IMG/VR virus record: IMGVR_UViG_3300020027_000014
Span: 1 to 47,260 of that record
Length of the DNA: 47,260 nt
Strand: one strand, 5' to 3'
DNA from: a virus
The notes beneath the pieces are model-generated. The model was not told where the DNA came from and searched no databases. It saw nothing but the letters and a program-made list of their open reading frames with translations. How positions within the stretch are numbered: the first letter of the stretch is position 1; every line of letters begins with the position of its first letter. The position numbers were made by a program, and so were the translations under genes. Shown one piece after another: positions 1-7,086 of this stretch.

Positions 1-60
1 AAAAAGGGGTTTATTATTTTAAAATAAAAAAAAAAAAAAAAAATAAAAAGGAACCACTAC
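1..60. repeat. A-rich left tip of the sequence
   Basis: The tip is almost pure A/T and includes 18 consecutive A at 26-43. An AGGGGTTTATTATTTTAAAATAAAA stretch near its start loosely resembles AGGGGTTAATATTATTAGATTAAAA before the right-hand A run. No gene is visible. It may be a genuine terminus, or an assembly stop at a homopolymer; the sequence alone cannot tell. Confidence 0.6.
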
Positions 61-87
61 GAAAAGCACCCTCTACAACGTTTGTAG

Positions 88-147
88 CCTATAGTGGACA
101 CTCAAATGGTGGGGATGGTAGGGGGGAGGGAGGGAGAGACTGATATA
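88..147 (+). repeat. G-rich block, left copy of an imperfect end-inverted repeat
   Basis: The top strand reads CCTATAGTGGACAC, then GGTGGGG, then G runs of 6, 3 and 3 separated by single A, and ends GATAT. The reverse complement of 47131-47192 has the same order of elements. The four G runs (111-114, 121-126, 128-130, 132-134) fit the G-quadruplex consensus with loops of 6, 1 and 1. Similarity between the copies is partly driven by base composition, so homology is plausible, not proven. Confidence 0.5.
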
Positions 148-190
148 ATCCCAATATGTCCTACAAAGTCATCTTAATATTACATTCTTT

Positions 191-285
191 ATATGGTCAA
201 ATACATGATATATAATATTAATGGTCAAATGAGCGTCAAATACATCAAATACATGATAATAATGGTAATGATTATAATATTATTA
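191..285. repeat. AT-rich short-repeat cluster (possible origin or iterons)
   Basis: GTCAAAT occurs at 196-202, 223-229 and 235-241, and CAAATACATGATA occurs at 198-210 and again at 246-258. They are embedded in long A/T stretches with several ATTATAATATTA-like segments. No coding sequence crosses it. AT-rich repeats in an intergenic region next to the genome end could be a melting region or initiator binding site; this role is inference only. Confidence 0.45.
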
Positions 286-399
286 ACATAGATACCGCGC
301 ATTCGTTATGTAACTTCATTAGGCAGAGTTCGGATTACAGCCACACTATCAAAAATAATAGTAGGCATGTCGCTATTTGATTGTTTTTACAATATTACG

Positions 400-435
400 T
401 CTGGTATACTGACGATGTTTTGCCAGTATACCAGA
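400..435 (-). terminator. Perfect 12-bp hairpin after the left-end gene
   Basis: TCTGGTATACTG (400-411) and CAGTATACCAGA (424-435) are perfect inverted repeats around a 12-base loop. The hairpin begins 8 bases past the stop of the leftward gene at 444-794, as expected of its terminator. In the rightward reading it is followed by TTTT, so it could also stop transcription entering from the left tip. The leftward reading lacks a clear U tract. Confidence 0.7.
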
Positions 436-443
436 TTTTGTCG

Positions 444-794
444 TTACTGTGCGTTACCAGATGCGGCGAGAAGTGCCTCAACCTGCTTACGGGCGGTATC
501 TTCCGGAATACCCAGACGGATGTAATCACGAACCATACGTTCCTTGATTTCCTCCGGGGTAACTTCCGACGGACGATACGGAAGCAATGCAGCCTGATAC
601 GCATTGCTACGCGCATTAGCCTTGAGAACGTCATTAACCATTGCAATAACGTTCCATTTCTTTTCTGTGATTACCTGTGATGCTTCCTCGGCAGTCTCAA
701 CGACCTTGTAATCGAATGCCTTTTCGATTTTGTCGCCTGCCTGCGCGTGACCTTCCGGAATTGCGAAACTGAACTTGCCGACTAGTGACTTCAT
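444..794 (-). CDS. Hypothetical protein, isolated leftward gene at the left end
   Basis: A 116-residue product I do not recognise. The open frame extends back to an ATG at 923, but the ATG at 794 is preceded by CGGAG at good spacing, while the upstream one has no ribosome site in front, so I choose 794. The C-terminal half is charged and helical (EVTPEEIKERMVRDYIRLGI, then EDTARKQVEALLAASG). By eye its base composition is richer in G/C and its codons end more often in C or G than most neighbours, like the capsid gene at 11482, which suggests strong expression. It is the only leftward gene at this end. A dyad shared with the early promoter lies upstream at 966-990 and a hairpin lies downstream. 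It may be an early, highly made host-interaction protein; that is inference. Confidence 0.75.
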   Translation of the reverse strand: MKSLVGKFSFAIPEGHAQAGDKIEKAFDYKVVETAEEASQVITEKKWNVIAMVNDVLKANARSNAYQAALLPYRPSEVTPEEIKERMVRDYIRLGIPEDTARKQVEALLAASGNAQ

Positions 795-965
795 GGGGTT
801 TCTCCGAGTGTTGGCCGGATCATTCCGGTTAACCATATATAATGCATTAGCCGTGCCAATGTCTACGCGCCTACTCTCATAGGCAGGACTTCCGAAAGTG
901 TCCAAAGAGTCAGTTCTCCCCATTACATAATCGAGGACGAACTTACAAGTCTGTCCGACACCTCC

Positions 966-990
966 TAAGTCATTGATAACAAAGGACTTA
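966..990 (-). promoter_or_regulatory. Dyad TAAGTC-N13-GACTTA, copy 2
   Basis: Inverted arms TAAGTC (966-971) and GACTTA (985-990) with a 13-base spacer. Read on the minus strand, CGTAAGTCCTTTGTT is identical for 15 bases to the copy at 47006-47030 and the similarity continues through the second arm. It lies upstream of the leftward gene at 444-794. A protein-binding site (operator or activator site) is the simplest reading. Confidence 0.65.
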
Positions 991-1100
991 CGAGTGTCGT
1001 TAGAGTCATATCAAACTACAATTGTAACTGACCCGGTGGCATGAGATTTGCTTGCTCATAATGTTGTAGAGTTTGCGAACGTTTGTTCCGGAATGATAGC

Positions 1101-1125
1101 TAAGTCCTTTAGATTCATAGGGATA
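1101..1125 (+). promoter_or_regulatory. Degenerate third copy of the dyad, facing the late arm
   Basis: TAAGTCCTTT (1101-1110) followed by TTCATAG matches the left half of the dyads at 966-990 and 47006-47030, but the second arm is GGGATA in place of GACTTA. It is oriented toward the rightward genes, about 220 bases before their promoter. It could be a half-site or chance; the 10-base identity in a control region favours a real relation. Confidence 0.45.
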
Positions 1126-1345
1126 CGGGTATACCCAAATTGTAAGGTACCATCATTACAAAAATGTAATCGGATAGCTAATATGCCTGTCTAAATAAGA
1201 ATTTGTATAACTCAAAGGATAATAAATTAGGGTCCCATATTCTAGTAACATATACCGGGGGTAGATACAATATAATATACACGTAGAAATTTGACTTTCA
1301 GTTTCCGATATGATAGTCTGATCTTACAGGTAGGACTCTGAACTA

Positions 1346-1374
1346 TTGGACAATATTATAATTGTCTATATAAT
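1346..1374 (+). promoter_or_regulatory. Sigma-70-type promoter of the rightward arm, with internal inverted repeat
   Basis: TTGGAC (1346-1351), 17-base spacer, TATAAT (1369-1374). A transcript would begin near 1381, about 30 bases before the ATG at 1414 with its AGGAG site. GACAAT (1349-1354) and ATTGTC (1361-1366) form a perfect 6-bp inverted repeat that overlaps the -35 box and spacer, so a repressor bound there would block RNA polymerase. Confidence 0.75.
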
Positions 1375-1413
1375 TCAGGGTTAACATATCTAGCATATAT
1401 CAGGAGATTGGTA

Positions 1414-1974
1414 ATGACTACACCTAACGTAGAGTTCGATCCGGCTACAGGATTAATTAAGACTCCGAGCGGTCCCACTTCTGTAGTTGGATCATCCCAT
1501 AATGATGTGTCAAGTGCGAAGTCACATACATTAGTTGAAAATACACTTGGTGATGCTGGTAAGGTAGAGAGAATTCCAGATACACCAGTTACTAATATTC
1601 CTCCTACTGTTATTCCAGGTGCAACAGGGTCCACTAATCCACGTAATAATGATCCTGTTACTGGTAATGCAGATCACACATTAGTTACAGACGTTGCTCC
1701 TACTAATGTAGTGATTAAGAAAGAACCTGAATCTCCCAATCCTCCGACAGCTTCTACTAGAACTTCTACAACTGTAGAACCTGCTGTTGCAACACACACC
1801 GTTAAAGGTGAATCCTTCCAGCTTTCTAATTCCTCAGAAAAGCGACTCAACAGACAGCAGAAGTTATATGTTGAGATTCAGGAAGTGTTGAAAGAATACG
1901 GCAATCTCGAATCCAACATTCCAGTGACGCACAATTACTGGGCGCTCTTAAACGAATACCGCTCACTGAGGTAA
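1414..1974 (+). CDS. Hypothetical protein, first gene of the rightward arm
   Basis: A 186-residue protein with no family I recognise. Residues 1 to about 125 are rich in Thr, Pro, Val and Asn and look disordered. The last 50 residues are charged and helical (KRLNRQQKLYVEIQEVLKEY). The ATG at 1414 has AGGAG seven bases upstream; a TTG at 1408 is in frame but too close to that site. It is the first gene behind the promoter at 1346-1374. The disordered-then-helical plan resembles minor virion or adaptor proteins, but no function can be assigned. Confidence 0.75.
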   Translation: MTTPNVEFDPATGLIKTPSGPTSVVGSSHNDVSSAKSHTLVENTLGDAGKVERIPDTPVTNIPPTVIPGATGSTNPRNNDPVTGNADHTLVTDVAPTNVVIKKEPESPNPPTASTRTSTTVEPAVATHTVKGESFQLSNSSEKRLNRQQKLYVEIQEVLKEYGNLESNIPVTHNYWALLNEYRSLR

Positions 1975-1978
1975 TAAG

Positions 1979-2200
1979 ATGCCATCTGGAAAACTTACTA
2001 TTACTGCGCCTACAGGACCGGGATCATCTGTTACTGCATTAGTTCTTAATAATGTGCGTAACCTTAACTTTGATACACAGCGTGCAGTATTAGCTGTTAC
2101 AAAGGAAGATGATTCTGTGGCTTCGTTTGATCTTAATGCAACAGCTACAATCACAGCTACTGCATCTGCTGGCGTATTTGCATTCGTGGTGAGTCAGTAA
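1979..2200 (+). CDS. Small beta-rich protein, paralogue of the product at 2389-2604
   Basis: A 73-residue protein made of alternating short hydrophobic and Thr/Ala-rich segments, typical of a small beta sandwich. It aligns end to end with the 71-residue product two genes downstream: an N-terminal TGxG segment, a central phenylalanine-aspartate/asparagine motif, then a Thr/Ala-rich end with TATA or TFTW strands. Small decoration or head-fibre subunits look like this, but the assignment is open. Its stop overlaps the next ATG (TAATG). Confidence 0.75.
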   Translation: MPSGKLTITAPTGPGSSVTALVLNNVRNLNFDTQRAVLAVTKEDDSVASFDLNATATITATASAGVFAFVVSQ

Positions 2201-2388
2201 TGAGTCTCATCGGATTAGTCATCACTCTAATTGTAGTAGGACTTTTACTATGGTTAATTAACACATACATTCCAATGGATGCGAAGATTAAGAATATTCT
2301 CAACATTGTTGTGGTTATCTTCGTAATCATTTGGTTGTTACAAGTCTTTGGTGTATTTGGTAGTCTCGGAAATGTGAGGATTAGGTAG
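2200..2388 (+). CDS. Small one-helix membrane protein
   Basis: 62 residues, mostly hydrophobic: residues about 3-20 (IGLVITLIVVGLLLWLIN) and 34-51 (LNIVVVIFVIIWLLQVFG) are two likely membrane helices joined by a short charged loop (DAKIKN). A class II holin-like topology would fit, but it lies among small structural-type genes and far from the endolysin gene at 22923. Its start overlaps the preceding stop and it abuts the next gene with no gap. Confidence 0.7.
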   Translation: MSLIGLVITLIVVGLLLWLINTYIPMDAKIKNILNIVVVIFVIIWLLQVFGVFGSLGNVRIR

Positions 2389-2604
2389 ATGCCTATTACA
2401 GCAGTAGTTACTGGTAAAACTGGTGCAGGTCTTACCATGACTGCATCTTCATTTCCGGATATCGCATCATTTGAATTCAACGCTGATAGTAAGATGTTGA
2501 GTCTACGTGATGCGAGTGGACACATTACTCAGGTTTCTGTTGCCGCAGCTGCCACGTTTACGTGGACGCTTGTTGGTTCTACCTACACTGTTACTATTTC
2601 ATAG
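2389..2604 (+). CDS. Small beta-rich protein, paralogue of the product at 1979-2200
   Basis: 71 residues with the same pattern as the product at 1979-2200: TGKTGAG near the start, SFEFNADSKMLSLRD in the middle, and a strand-rich end (ATFTWTLVGSTYTVTIS). The pair is separated only by the membrane protein gene, so a local duplication is likely. Extracellular or capsid-surface function is possible; not recognised. Confidence 0.75.
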   Translation: MPITAVVTGKTGAGLTMTASSFPDIASFEFNADSKMLSLRDASGHITQVSVAAAATFTWTLVGSTYTVTIS

Positions 2605-2611
2605 GTGACTT

Positions 2612-3862
2612 ATGCCATTAGTAGGAAACGGCTTTACTACAACTGATTCAGTCACAGGTAAAAGAATTAGTTGTAATGTCCAAATGTTCCAACCCTGGCC
2701 TCAACCAGATGGTGTTGGACTAAATAGCCGTTTCGCTACTGAGGTTCCCGGTCCTAATGTCGGCAATTCTACAAGTGATGTAGGATTTGCATTTGCAAAT
2801 TGTGGAGATGGACCGGGACACATAATCATTTCAAAAGATGGTTATGAAACTCTGGAAATGGACGTTACATTTCCCATTCCTACCAACATTAACTACAAAT
2901 TAATCCTAAAATCTAATCCCGTCATCGTTAAGCCACTCAGTATTGACGGGAAGTTCTTTCGACAGGGTGGAGAACGTCAGACTATTATTGAGTGTTCTGA
3001 TTTTAGTGCATTCAAATACTTCACACAAGGTAAAAATATTCGTCCTGTAGTTGAACAACGTCGAAAGATTGGTTTCAATACAGGTAGAGTGTGGCTACTC
3101 AATACTAGTGTCATTCCTGATGGTGGTCTTACGAGGAATGATTACCCAGAATGCTACAAATTCATCAAGCCATTCTGTAATTTGTATGGCGAATATGACA
3201 TGAATGTGGAGTTTACTATTTTTACTCAAGCTCCAGAGTTAATACCTAATCGTAATGACCAGCAAAATCATCTAAATAGGTCTACAGATGAAGGACGTGG
3301 ATTAGGTAATGTAATCTTTGAACAAGTTAATGAAAATGACCACGGTGGAAACATCAATACCATTTTCCTAGACTTAGTTCGTCCTACTGGTGTTATTTTA
3401 TCTAGAGGAAGTAATGGCGCAGACGCATATCCTGTTCAGCATGATGATCCTTGGGATTATGAGGAATATCATACTAATGGATTGCCTGAATTTCAACGTA
3501 AAGTTGGTCATAATGCGATGGAATTATCAGGAGAATCTGGTAAACCTTGCATTGCCAACGAAAATACACGATTTATTGATGATGAATCAAGCAAGACACG
3601 CGCTTATGATGCCGCGATGGGTGGCGCATTACTATGTGCGGGTTCATGCTATCATTCTCAGAATGGTAAACTTTCTCTGTTATATGAAGGATTGGAATTG
3701 GAATGTGCTCAGGAATGGGCAAGAGGCGCATTAAGTGTGCCATTAGAATTCCAAGCTGGTTCTTACCAACATAGAACAGAATTTGAAGGTCCTGGTATTA
3801 TTCGTGCCTACTCGCGAACATTATCAGATGGCCGCGAACATCTTATTAGAATAAGAGCATAA
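2612..3862 (+). CDS. Glycoside hydrolase-like protein with N-terminal beta domain
   Basis: 416 residues. Residues 1-105 look like a beta-sandwich (carboxypeptidase-regulatory-like: GHIIISKDGYETLEMDV). Residues about 108-416 read like a TIM-barrel glycosidase of clan GH-A: SIDGKFFRQGG at the barrel start, an NE pair at N240-E241 (FEQVNEND) in the usual acid/base position, and KPCIANENTRF with E317 in the usual nucleophile position. The likely substrate is a polysaccharide on the host surface, so a depolymerase or receptor-binding part of the virion is a reasonable role. It sits upstream of the terminase genes, apart from the tail cluster. The catalytic residues are inferred from pattern alone. 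Confidence 0.6.
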   Translation: MPLVGNGFTTTDSVTGKRISCNVQMFQPWPQPDGVGLNSRFATEVPGPNVGNSTSDVGFAFANCGDGPGHIIISKDGYETLEMDVTFPIPTNINYKLILKSNPVIVKPLSIDGKFFRQGGERQTIIECSDFSAFKYFTQGKNIRPVVEQRRKIGFNTGRVWLLNTSVIPDGGLTRNDYPECYKFIKPFCNLYGEYDMNVEFTIFTQAPELIPNRNDQQNHLNRSTDEGRGLGNVIFEQVNENDHGGNINTIFLDLVRPTGVILSRGSNGADAYPVQHDDPWDYEEYHTNGLPEFQRKVGHNAMELSGESGKPCIANENTRFIDDESSKTRAYDAAMGGALLCAGSCYHSQNGKLSLLYEGLELECAQEWARGALSVPLEFQAGSYQHRTEFEGPGIIRAYSRTLSDGREHLIRIRA

Positions 3863-3963
3863 TGGTTTTTGGTTTTGGTTGTTTGATCGGTGGTGTTGCG
3901 GGTTTGTGCAAGGCTGCGAGGAAGCAACCAGATATAAGCGGGGTTTTGGGGTTATGCCTTTAG
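3862..3963 (+). CDS. Very small hydrophobic protein (33 residues)
   Basis: The ATG overlaps the stop of the preceding gene (TAATG), as is usual in this genome, and the frame runs 33 codons to TAG inside the next gene's start. The N-terminal half (MVFGFGCLIGGVAGLC) is hydrophobic and glycine-rich; the rest is basic (KAARKQ). It could be a small membrane peptide. Support is mainly positional. Confidence 0.45.
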   Translation: MVFGFGCLIGGVAGLCKAARKQPDISGVLGLCL

Positions 3964-4502
3964 GAATAGTATCAGATAAAGATTTTGAAGCTGAATTAGA
4001 TAATTCAAAGCCAAAGTCTACGGCTGACATTATTCCTATGCCTACTCCCGGTCGTAAGGAGGGAGATAATAATGTTCCTGATTCCTTACGTAAAATAATT
4101 GGTGAAACTTCTCAAATAGATGGACGCAAAGAGGCATTAGCCCTAGCATCTCACTTTGGAATTTCACCATCTTCTGTATCCGCTTATGCTAATGGTAGCA
4201 CTTCTACTGATAGTATGGATAAGCGGCCAAATCTGCCACATATTAATAATGCCAAGGCGCAAATTGCGAAGCAGGCAAGAAATACACTACGAAATGCTTT
4301 ACGTAATATCACATCTGAAAAATTAGTAGATGCAAAGGCAGTTGATCTTGCGACTATTGCACGTTCAATGTCAGGTATCGTCAAAGAGATGGAACCTGAA
4401 GATGAAGGTGAAAAGAAGAAGGATGGTCCTGCCTTTGTAATCTATGCTCCATCATTCAAACAAGAGAATCATTACGATACTATTGTGTCGAGGGAACAGT
4501 AA
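3954..4502 (+). CDS. terS: Probable terminase small subunit
   Basis: 182 residues from the ATG at 3954; an in-frame ATG at 3879 would overlap the small gene at 3862-3963 and has no ribosome site. The centre contains a helix-turn-helix-like segment (ALALASHFGISPSSVSAYAN), followed by a basic helical region (IAKQARNTLRNALRNI) and an acidic, lysine-rich tail before a beta end, the common plan of small terminases that bind the packaging site and form a ring. It lies four genes before the large subunit. Family similarity is not certain, so the call rests on plan and position. Confidence 0.6.
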   Translation: MPLGIVSDKDFEAELDNSKPKSTADIIPMPTPGRKEGDNNVPDSLRKIIGETSQIDGRKEALALASHFGISPSSVSAYANGSTSTDSMDKRPNLPHINNAKAQIAKQARNTLRNALRNITSEKLVDAKAVDLATIARSMSGIVKEMEPEDEGEKKKDGPAFVIYAPSFKQENHYDTIVSREQ

Positions 4503-4765
4503 TGACTTCTCCAATAATGGACCCTCCTGCTCCCGCTACAACTACTTCTGAGGAAGATTTACATAGTGCGAGTCAACGCAAGGTAAATCTAATCTGGGAA
4601 TTCACACAGGCTTTCATTGCAACAAGTATTACTCTTGCATTTATTTTTTCTAAAATGAAAATGATAGATGCAGCAGCTTTAGATAATACATTCTTTATGG
4701 TTGTAGGTTTCTACTTTGGTAGAACCAACCATCAAAAAATTGGCGGCGTAACGTTAGGGAGATAA
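4502..4765 (+). CDS. Small membrane protein, holin candidate
   Basis: 87 residues. A proline-rich acidic N terminus is followed by two hydrophobic segments, about residues 31-49 (WEFTQAFIATSITLAFIFS) and 58-72, ending in FYFGRTNHQKIGG. Two-helix proteins of this type with a GFYFxRTNHQK end are common small membrane proteins in environmental phages and are often guessed to be holins. It overlaps the preceding stop. The other holin candidate is at 28653-28913. Confidence 0.6.
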   Translation: MTSPIMDPPAPATTTSEEDLHSASQRKVNLIWEFTQAFIATSITLAFIFSKMKMIDAAALDNTFFMVVGFYFGRTNHQKIGGVTLGR

Positions 4766-4768
4766 GTA

Positions 4769-4996
4769 ATGCCTACACCAGCATTTATGTCAGGTGTTCC
4801 AACGGTAGTTGCACAAACTACAGCATATGCGTTGCCACCAGTTCTTTGTTTCATTCAGTCTACTGTTGCATTAGAAGTTTCTGTTGATGGAACTACTTAT
4901 GCCGTATTAGCTGGATCTACTACGGGAACTAATACAGCAGCAACATTTGCACGCTGCACAACTTCAACCGCTACCGTTATTGTCAAGAGGTATTAA
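4769..4996 (+). CDS. Small beta-rich protein
   Basis: 75 residues rich in Thr, Ala and Val with strand-like segments (VALEVSVDGTTYAVLAG, STATVIVKRY). It resembles the small beta proteins at 1979 and 2389 in size and composition, though I cannot align it convincingly. Likely a minor structural or surface protein. Unrecognised. Confidence 0.7.
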   Translation: MPTPAFMSGVPTVVAQTTAYALPPVLCFIQSTVALEVSVDGTTYAVLAGSTTGTNTAATFARCTTSTATVIVKRY

Positions 4997-4997
4997 G

Positions 4998-5309
4998 ATG
5001 AAGATTGATTGGAAATCACTAGTTCGTGTAATCGCCACAACTGTTCTTCCGATTGCATATCCTAAACTTGCTCCTGCTGTTCCCTATATCATTCATGGTA
5101 TTGAGGAAGCAGAAAAGATTAAGGGTGCAACTGGTAAACAGAAATTAGAGACAGCTATTGAAATTGCTAATTCAGGTGCAAAAGCTGCCAACACTATCAC
5201 TGGTAAAGAACACATTGATATTGACGCGATGAACGCTACTATCGCTGCTGGTATTAGTGCTGTTGTTAATGGTGCTAATGTTGTTCGTAAGGATGCACCA
5301 GAACAGTAG
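4998..5309 (+). CDS. Hypothetical protein with amphipathic N terminus
   Basis: 103 residues from the ATG at 4998, which has GAGG eight bases upstream; an in-frame ATG at 4947 lies inside the previous gene. Residues 4-28 are hydrophobic and proline-containing (VRVIATTVLPIAYPKLAPAV), followed by a charged helix (EEAEKIKGATGKQKLETAIE) and an alanine-rich helical region. It may be membrane-associated. It directly precedes the large terminase gene. No function assigned. Confidence 0.7.
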   Translation: MKIDWKSLVRVIATTVLPIAYPKLAPAVPYIIHGIEEAEKIKGATGKQKLETAIEIANSGAKAANTITGKEHIDIDAMNATIAAGISAVVNGANVVRKDAPEQ

Positions 5310-5311
5310 TA

Positions 5312-6985
5312 ATGGGTTTTCAGAAGAATTTTTGGAAACCTAATAGGAAACAAGCTGAATTCCTGAGTTTGCCTACCACTATTAAAGAGGCAATGTTTGG
5401 TGGTGGAGCAGGCTCAGGAAAATCAGACGTATTACTAATGTATGGAATAGTTCACAAGTGGCATGAAAATCCTGTATTCAAACAGGTGTTTATGCGACGA
5501 ACTTATCCTGACTTGAAGAAAGAAATTGTAGGTAGAACAAGGGAGATTTATCCTAAGTTTGGAGCTACCTATAATGGAACTGATATGATCTGGACGTTTC
5601 CGCGTATGGATCAATTTGGTAGTGGTGCTCGTAATGCGGGTGCTCAAATATTCTTAGGACATTGTGAACAAGATAAGGATGTTCATAATTATGACTCGAT
5701 GGAAATTACATTATTTACTCCTGATGAGTTAACTAACTGCACTGAATATATTTATCTCTATATTGCATTTGAAAGAAATCGTGCTCCTAGAGATAGTGGA
5801 TTAGTTGCAATTACTAGATGTGCAGGAATGCCGGGTGGTGTAGGACATACTTTTGTTAAGAAAAGATTTGTAGATCCTGCTCCGGAAGGTGGAAAGATTA
5901 TTGTAGGGCGTGGGGGTAATAAAAGAATTTACATTCACGCAACACAAGAGGATAATGAAGATAATATTGATCCAACATATGCACAATCGTTAGCTGGTAG
6001 ACCAGAAGCTGAAAAGAAAGCAAAGTTATTTGGTGATTGGTCGGCATATCAGGGACAAGTATTTGATGAGTTCAGGGATAAAAAGTATCCTGATGAACCT
6101 GAGAATGCATTACATGTAATTCCACCATTTGAAATTCCAGATTGGTGGCCAAAGATGGTAATAGGTGATTGGGGCTATGTGGCAATGTGCTACATTGGTT
6201 ACTATGCAATATCACCTGCTGGTAGAGTTTACTTGTATAGGGAACAGTCCTTTTACAAGACAAAGATTGAGATTTGGGCACCAGAAGTTAAGAGTTATAT
6301 CGACAGGGAACATCCACGAACTGTAAAATTTTGTAGGAGTGCAAAACAGAATAGAGGTCAGGAACATACAATTCAAGAACAGATTGAAACTGCATTAAAA
6401 ATGCCCATTGAATTGTCTGATAACGTAGCAGGTAGTAGAGTAGCTGGCAAGATGCTGATCCATGAATATTTACGTTGGAAGCAAAAGCCATATATTCCTC
6501 CTGATGAGTTACCAGTATATGACGAAGCATACTTTATGTGGCTTCAACGTAATAAAGGACCGGAGGATTTGAAGAATTACTTAATGTTGTTTGAACCTCC
6601 AGAACTTGAAACTAATATTCCTCGATTTCAGATTATGCAATGTGGGGAAGAATTTCACGAAGGACACGCAAATTGCTGTCCTATTATGATTGAAACTATT
6701 AAGGCATGTAACTATGCTAAACCAGAAGGTGATAAACCAGCCGAAGATGTTGCGGAATGGGATGGTGATGATCCTTACGATGATTTGAGATATGCATTAG
6801 ATTCAGCAGAAGCATATTTCAAAGATGCTGGTAAAGAATTTTCAAGAATACAGAAACAGGAAAAACTAATGCAAGCATTAGCGAATACAAATGATTGGAC
6901 TGCTCACTATAGAAATATGAGAACTCTTGAATCGAAATCTAAGGGGATGCAAGTAGTTAATCGCTACCATCATCGGAGACGATAA
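5312..6985 (+). CDS. terL: Terminase large subunit (packaging ATPase and nuclease)
   Basis: 557 residues, the usual length. It drives DNA into the prohead and cuts the concatemer. The Walker A motif is GGGAGSGKS at residues 30-38, preceded by the adenine-binding Q14 (NRKQAEF). The Walker B region is around ITLFTPDEL with the D-E pair. The C-terminal RNase H-like nuclease starts near VIGDWGYVAMC, where the Asp is the likely first metal ligand, and ends at DDPYDDLRYAL with later acidic ligands. The gene follows small terminase and precedes portal with three small genes between. Subfamily cannot be fixed by eye, so the packaging mode (cos, pac or terminal repeats) is unknown. Confidence 0.95.
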   Translation: MGFQKNFWKPNRKQAEFLSLPTTIKEAMFGGGAGSGKSDVLLMYGIVHKWHENPVFKQVFMRRTYPDLKKEIVGRTREIYPKFGATYNGTDMIWTFPRMDQFGSGARNAGAQIFLGHCEQDKDVHNYDSMEITLFTPDELTNCTEYIYLYIAFERNRAPRDSGLVAITRCAGMPGGVGHTFVKKRFVDPAPEGGKIIVGRGGNKRIYIHATQEDNEDNIDPTYAQSLAGRPEAEKKAKLFGDWSAYQGQVFDEFRDKKYPDEPENALHVIPPFEIPDWWPKMVIGDWGYVAMCYIGYYAISPAGRVYLYREQSFYKTKIEIWAPEVKSYIDREHPRTVKFCRSAKQNRGQEHTIQEQIETALKMPIELSDNVAGSRVAGKMLIHEYLRWKQKPYIPPDELPVYDEAYFMWLQRNKGPEDLKNYLMLFEPPELETNIPRFQIMQCGEEFHEGHANCCPIMIETIKACNYAKPEGDKPAEDVAEWDGDDPYDDLRYALDSAEAYFKDAGKEFSRIQKQEKLMQALANTNDWTAHYRNMRTLESKSKGMQVVNRYHHRRR

Positions 6986-7086
6986 TGAATCGACAAGACT
7001 TAACTCTGCGAAACTTACGAGCATTAAAGAAAGAATTTACAAAGCTCAAGGCTCGTGTTAAGAAATTAGAAATGAGAAAGAAATGA
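6985..7086 (+). CDS. Tiny basic helical protein (33 residues)
   Basis: The ATG overlaps the terminase stop (TAATG) and the TGA overlaps the next ATG (ATGA), so the frame fits exactly between its neighbours. The product is a strongly basic single helix or coiled coil (LRALKKEFTKLKARVKKLEM). It could bind nucleic acid or act in packaging. Exact coupling on both sides supports a real gene. Confidence 0.6.
   Translation: MNRQDLTLRNLRALKKEFTKLKARVKKLEMRKK

Larger units (their letters stand above)
795..1345. promoter_or_regulatory. Divergent control region between the left-end gene and the late arm
   Basis: About 550 bases with no convincing gene if the left-end gene starts at 794. It holds the dyads at 966-990 and 1101-1125, a perfect GGGTATACCC palindrome at 1127-1136, and overlapping small inverted repeats around 1138-1170 (ATTACA-AAAA-TGTAAT at 1155-1170). 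AT-rich TATAAT-like words occur near 1271 without a good -35 partner. I could not assign a clean promoter for the leftward gene; TTGTAA-N15-TGTAAT on the minus strand just before 923 is a weak candidate. Confidence 0.6.

Noticed and set aside
795-923. Upstream extension of the left-end leftward gene
   Set aside because: The ATG at 923 has no ribosome site before it, whereas the ATG at 794 has one at good spacing. The extension cannot be excluded.
5801-6530. Antisense frames within the terminase gene
   Set aside because: Fragmentary, without ribosome sites, and contradicted by strong terminase motifs on the other strand.
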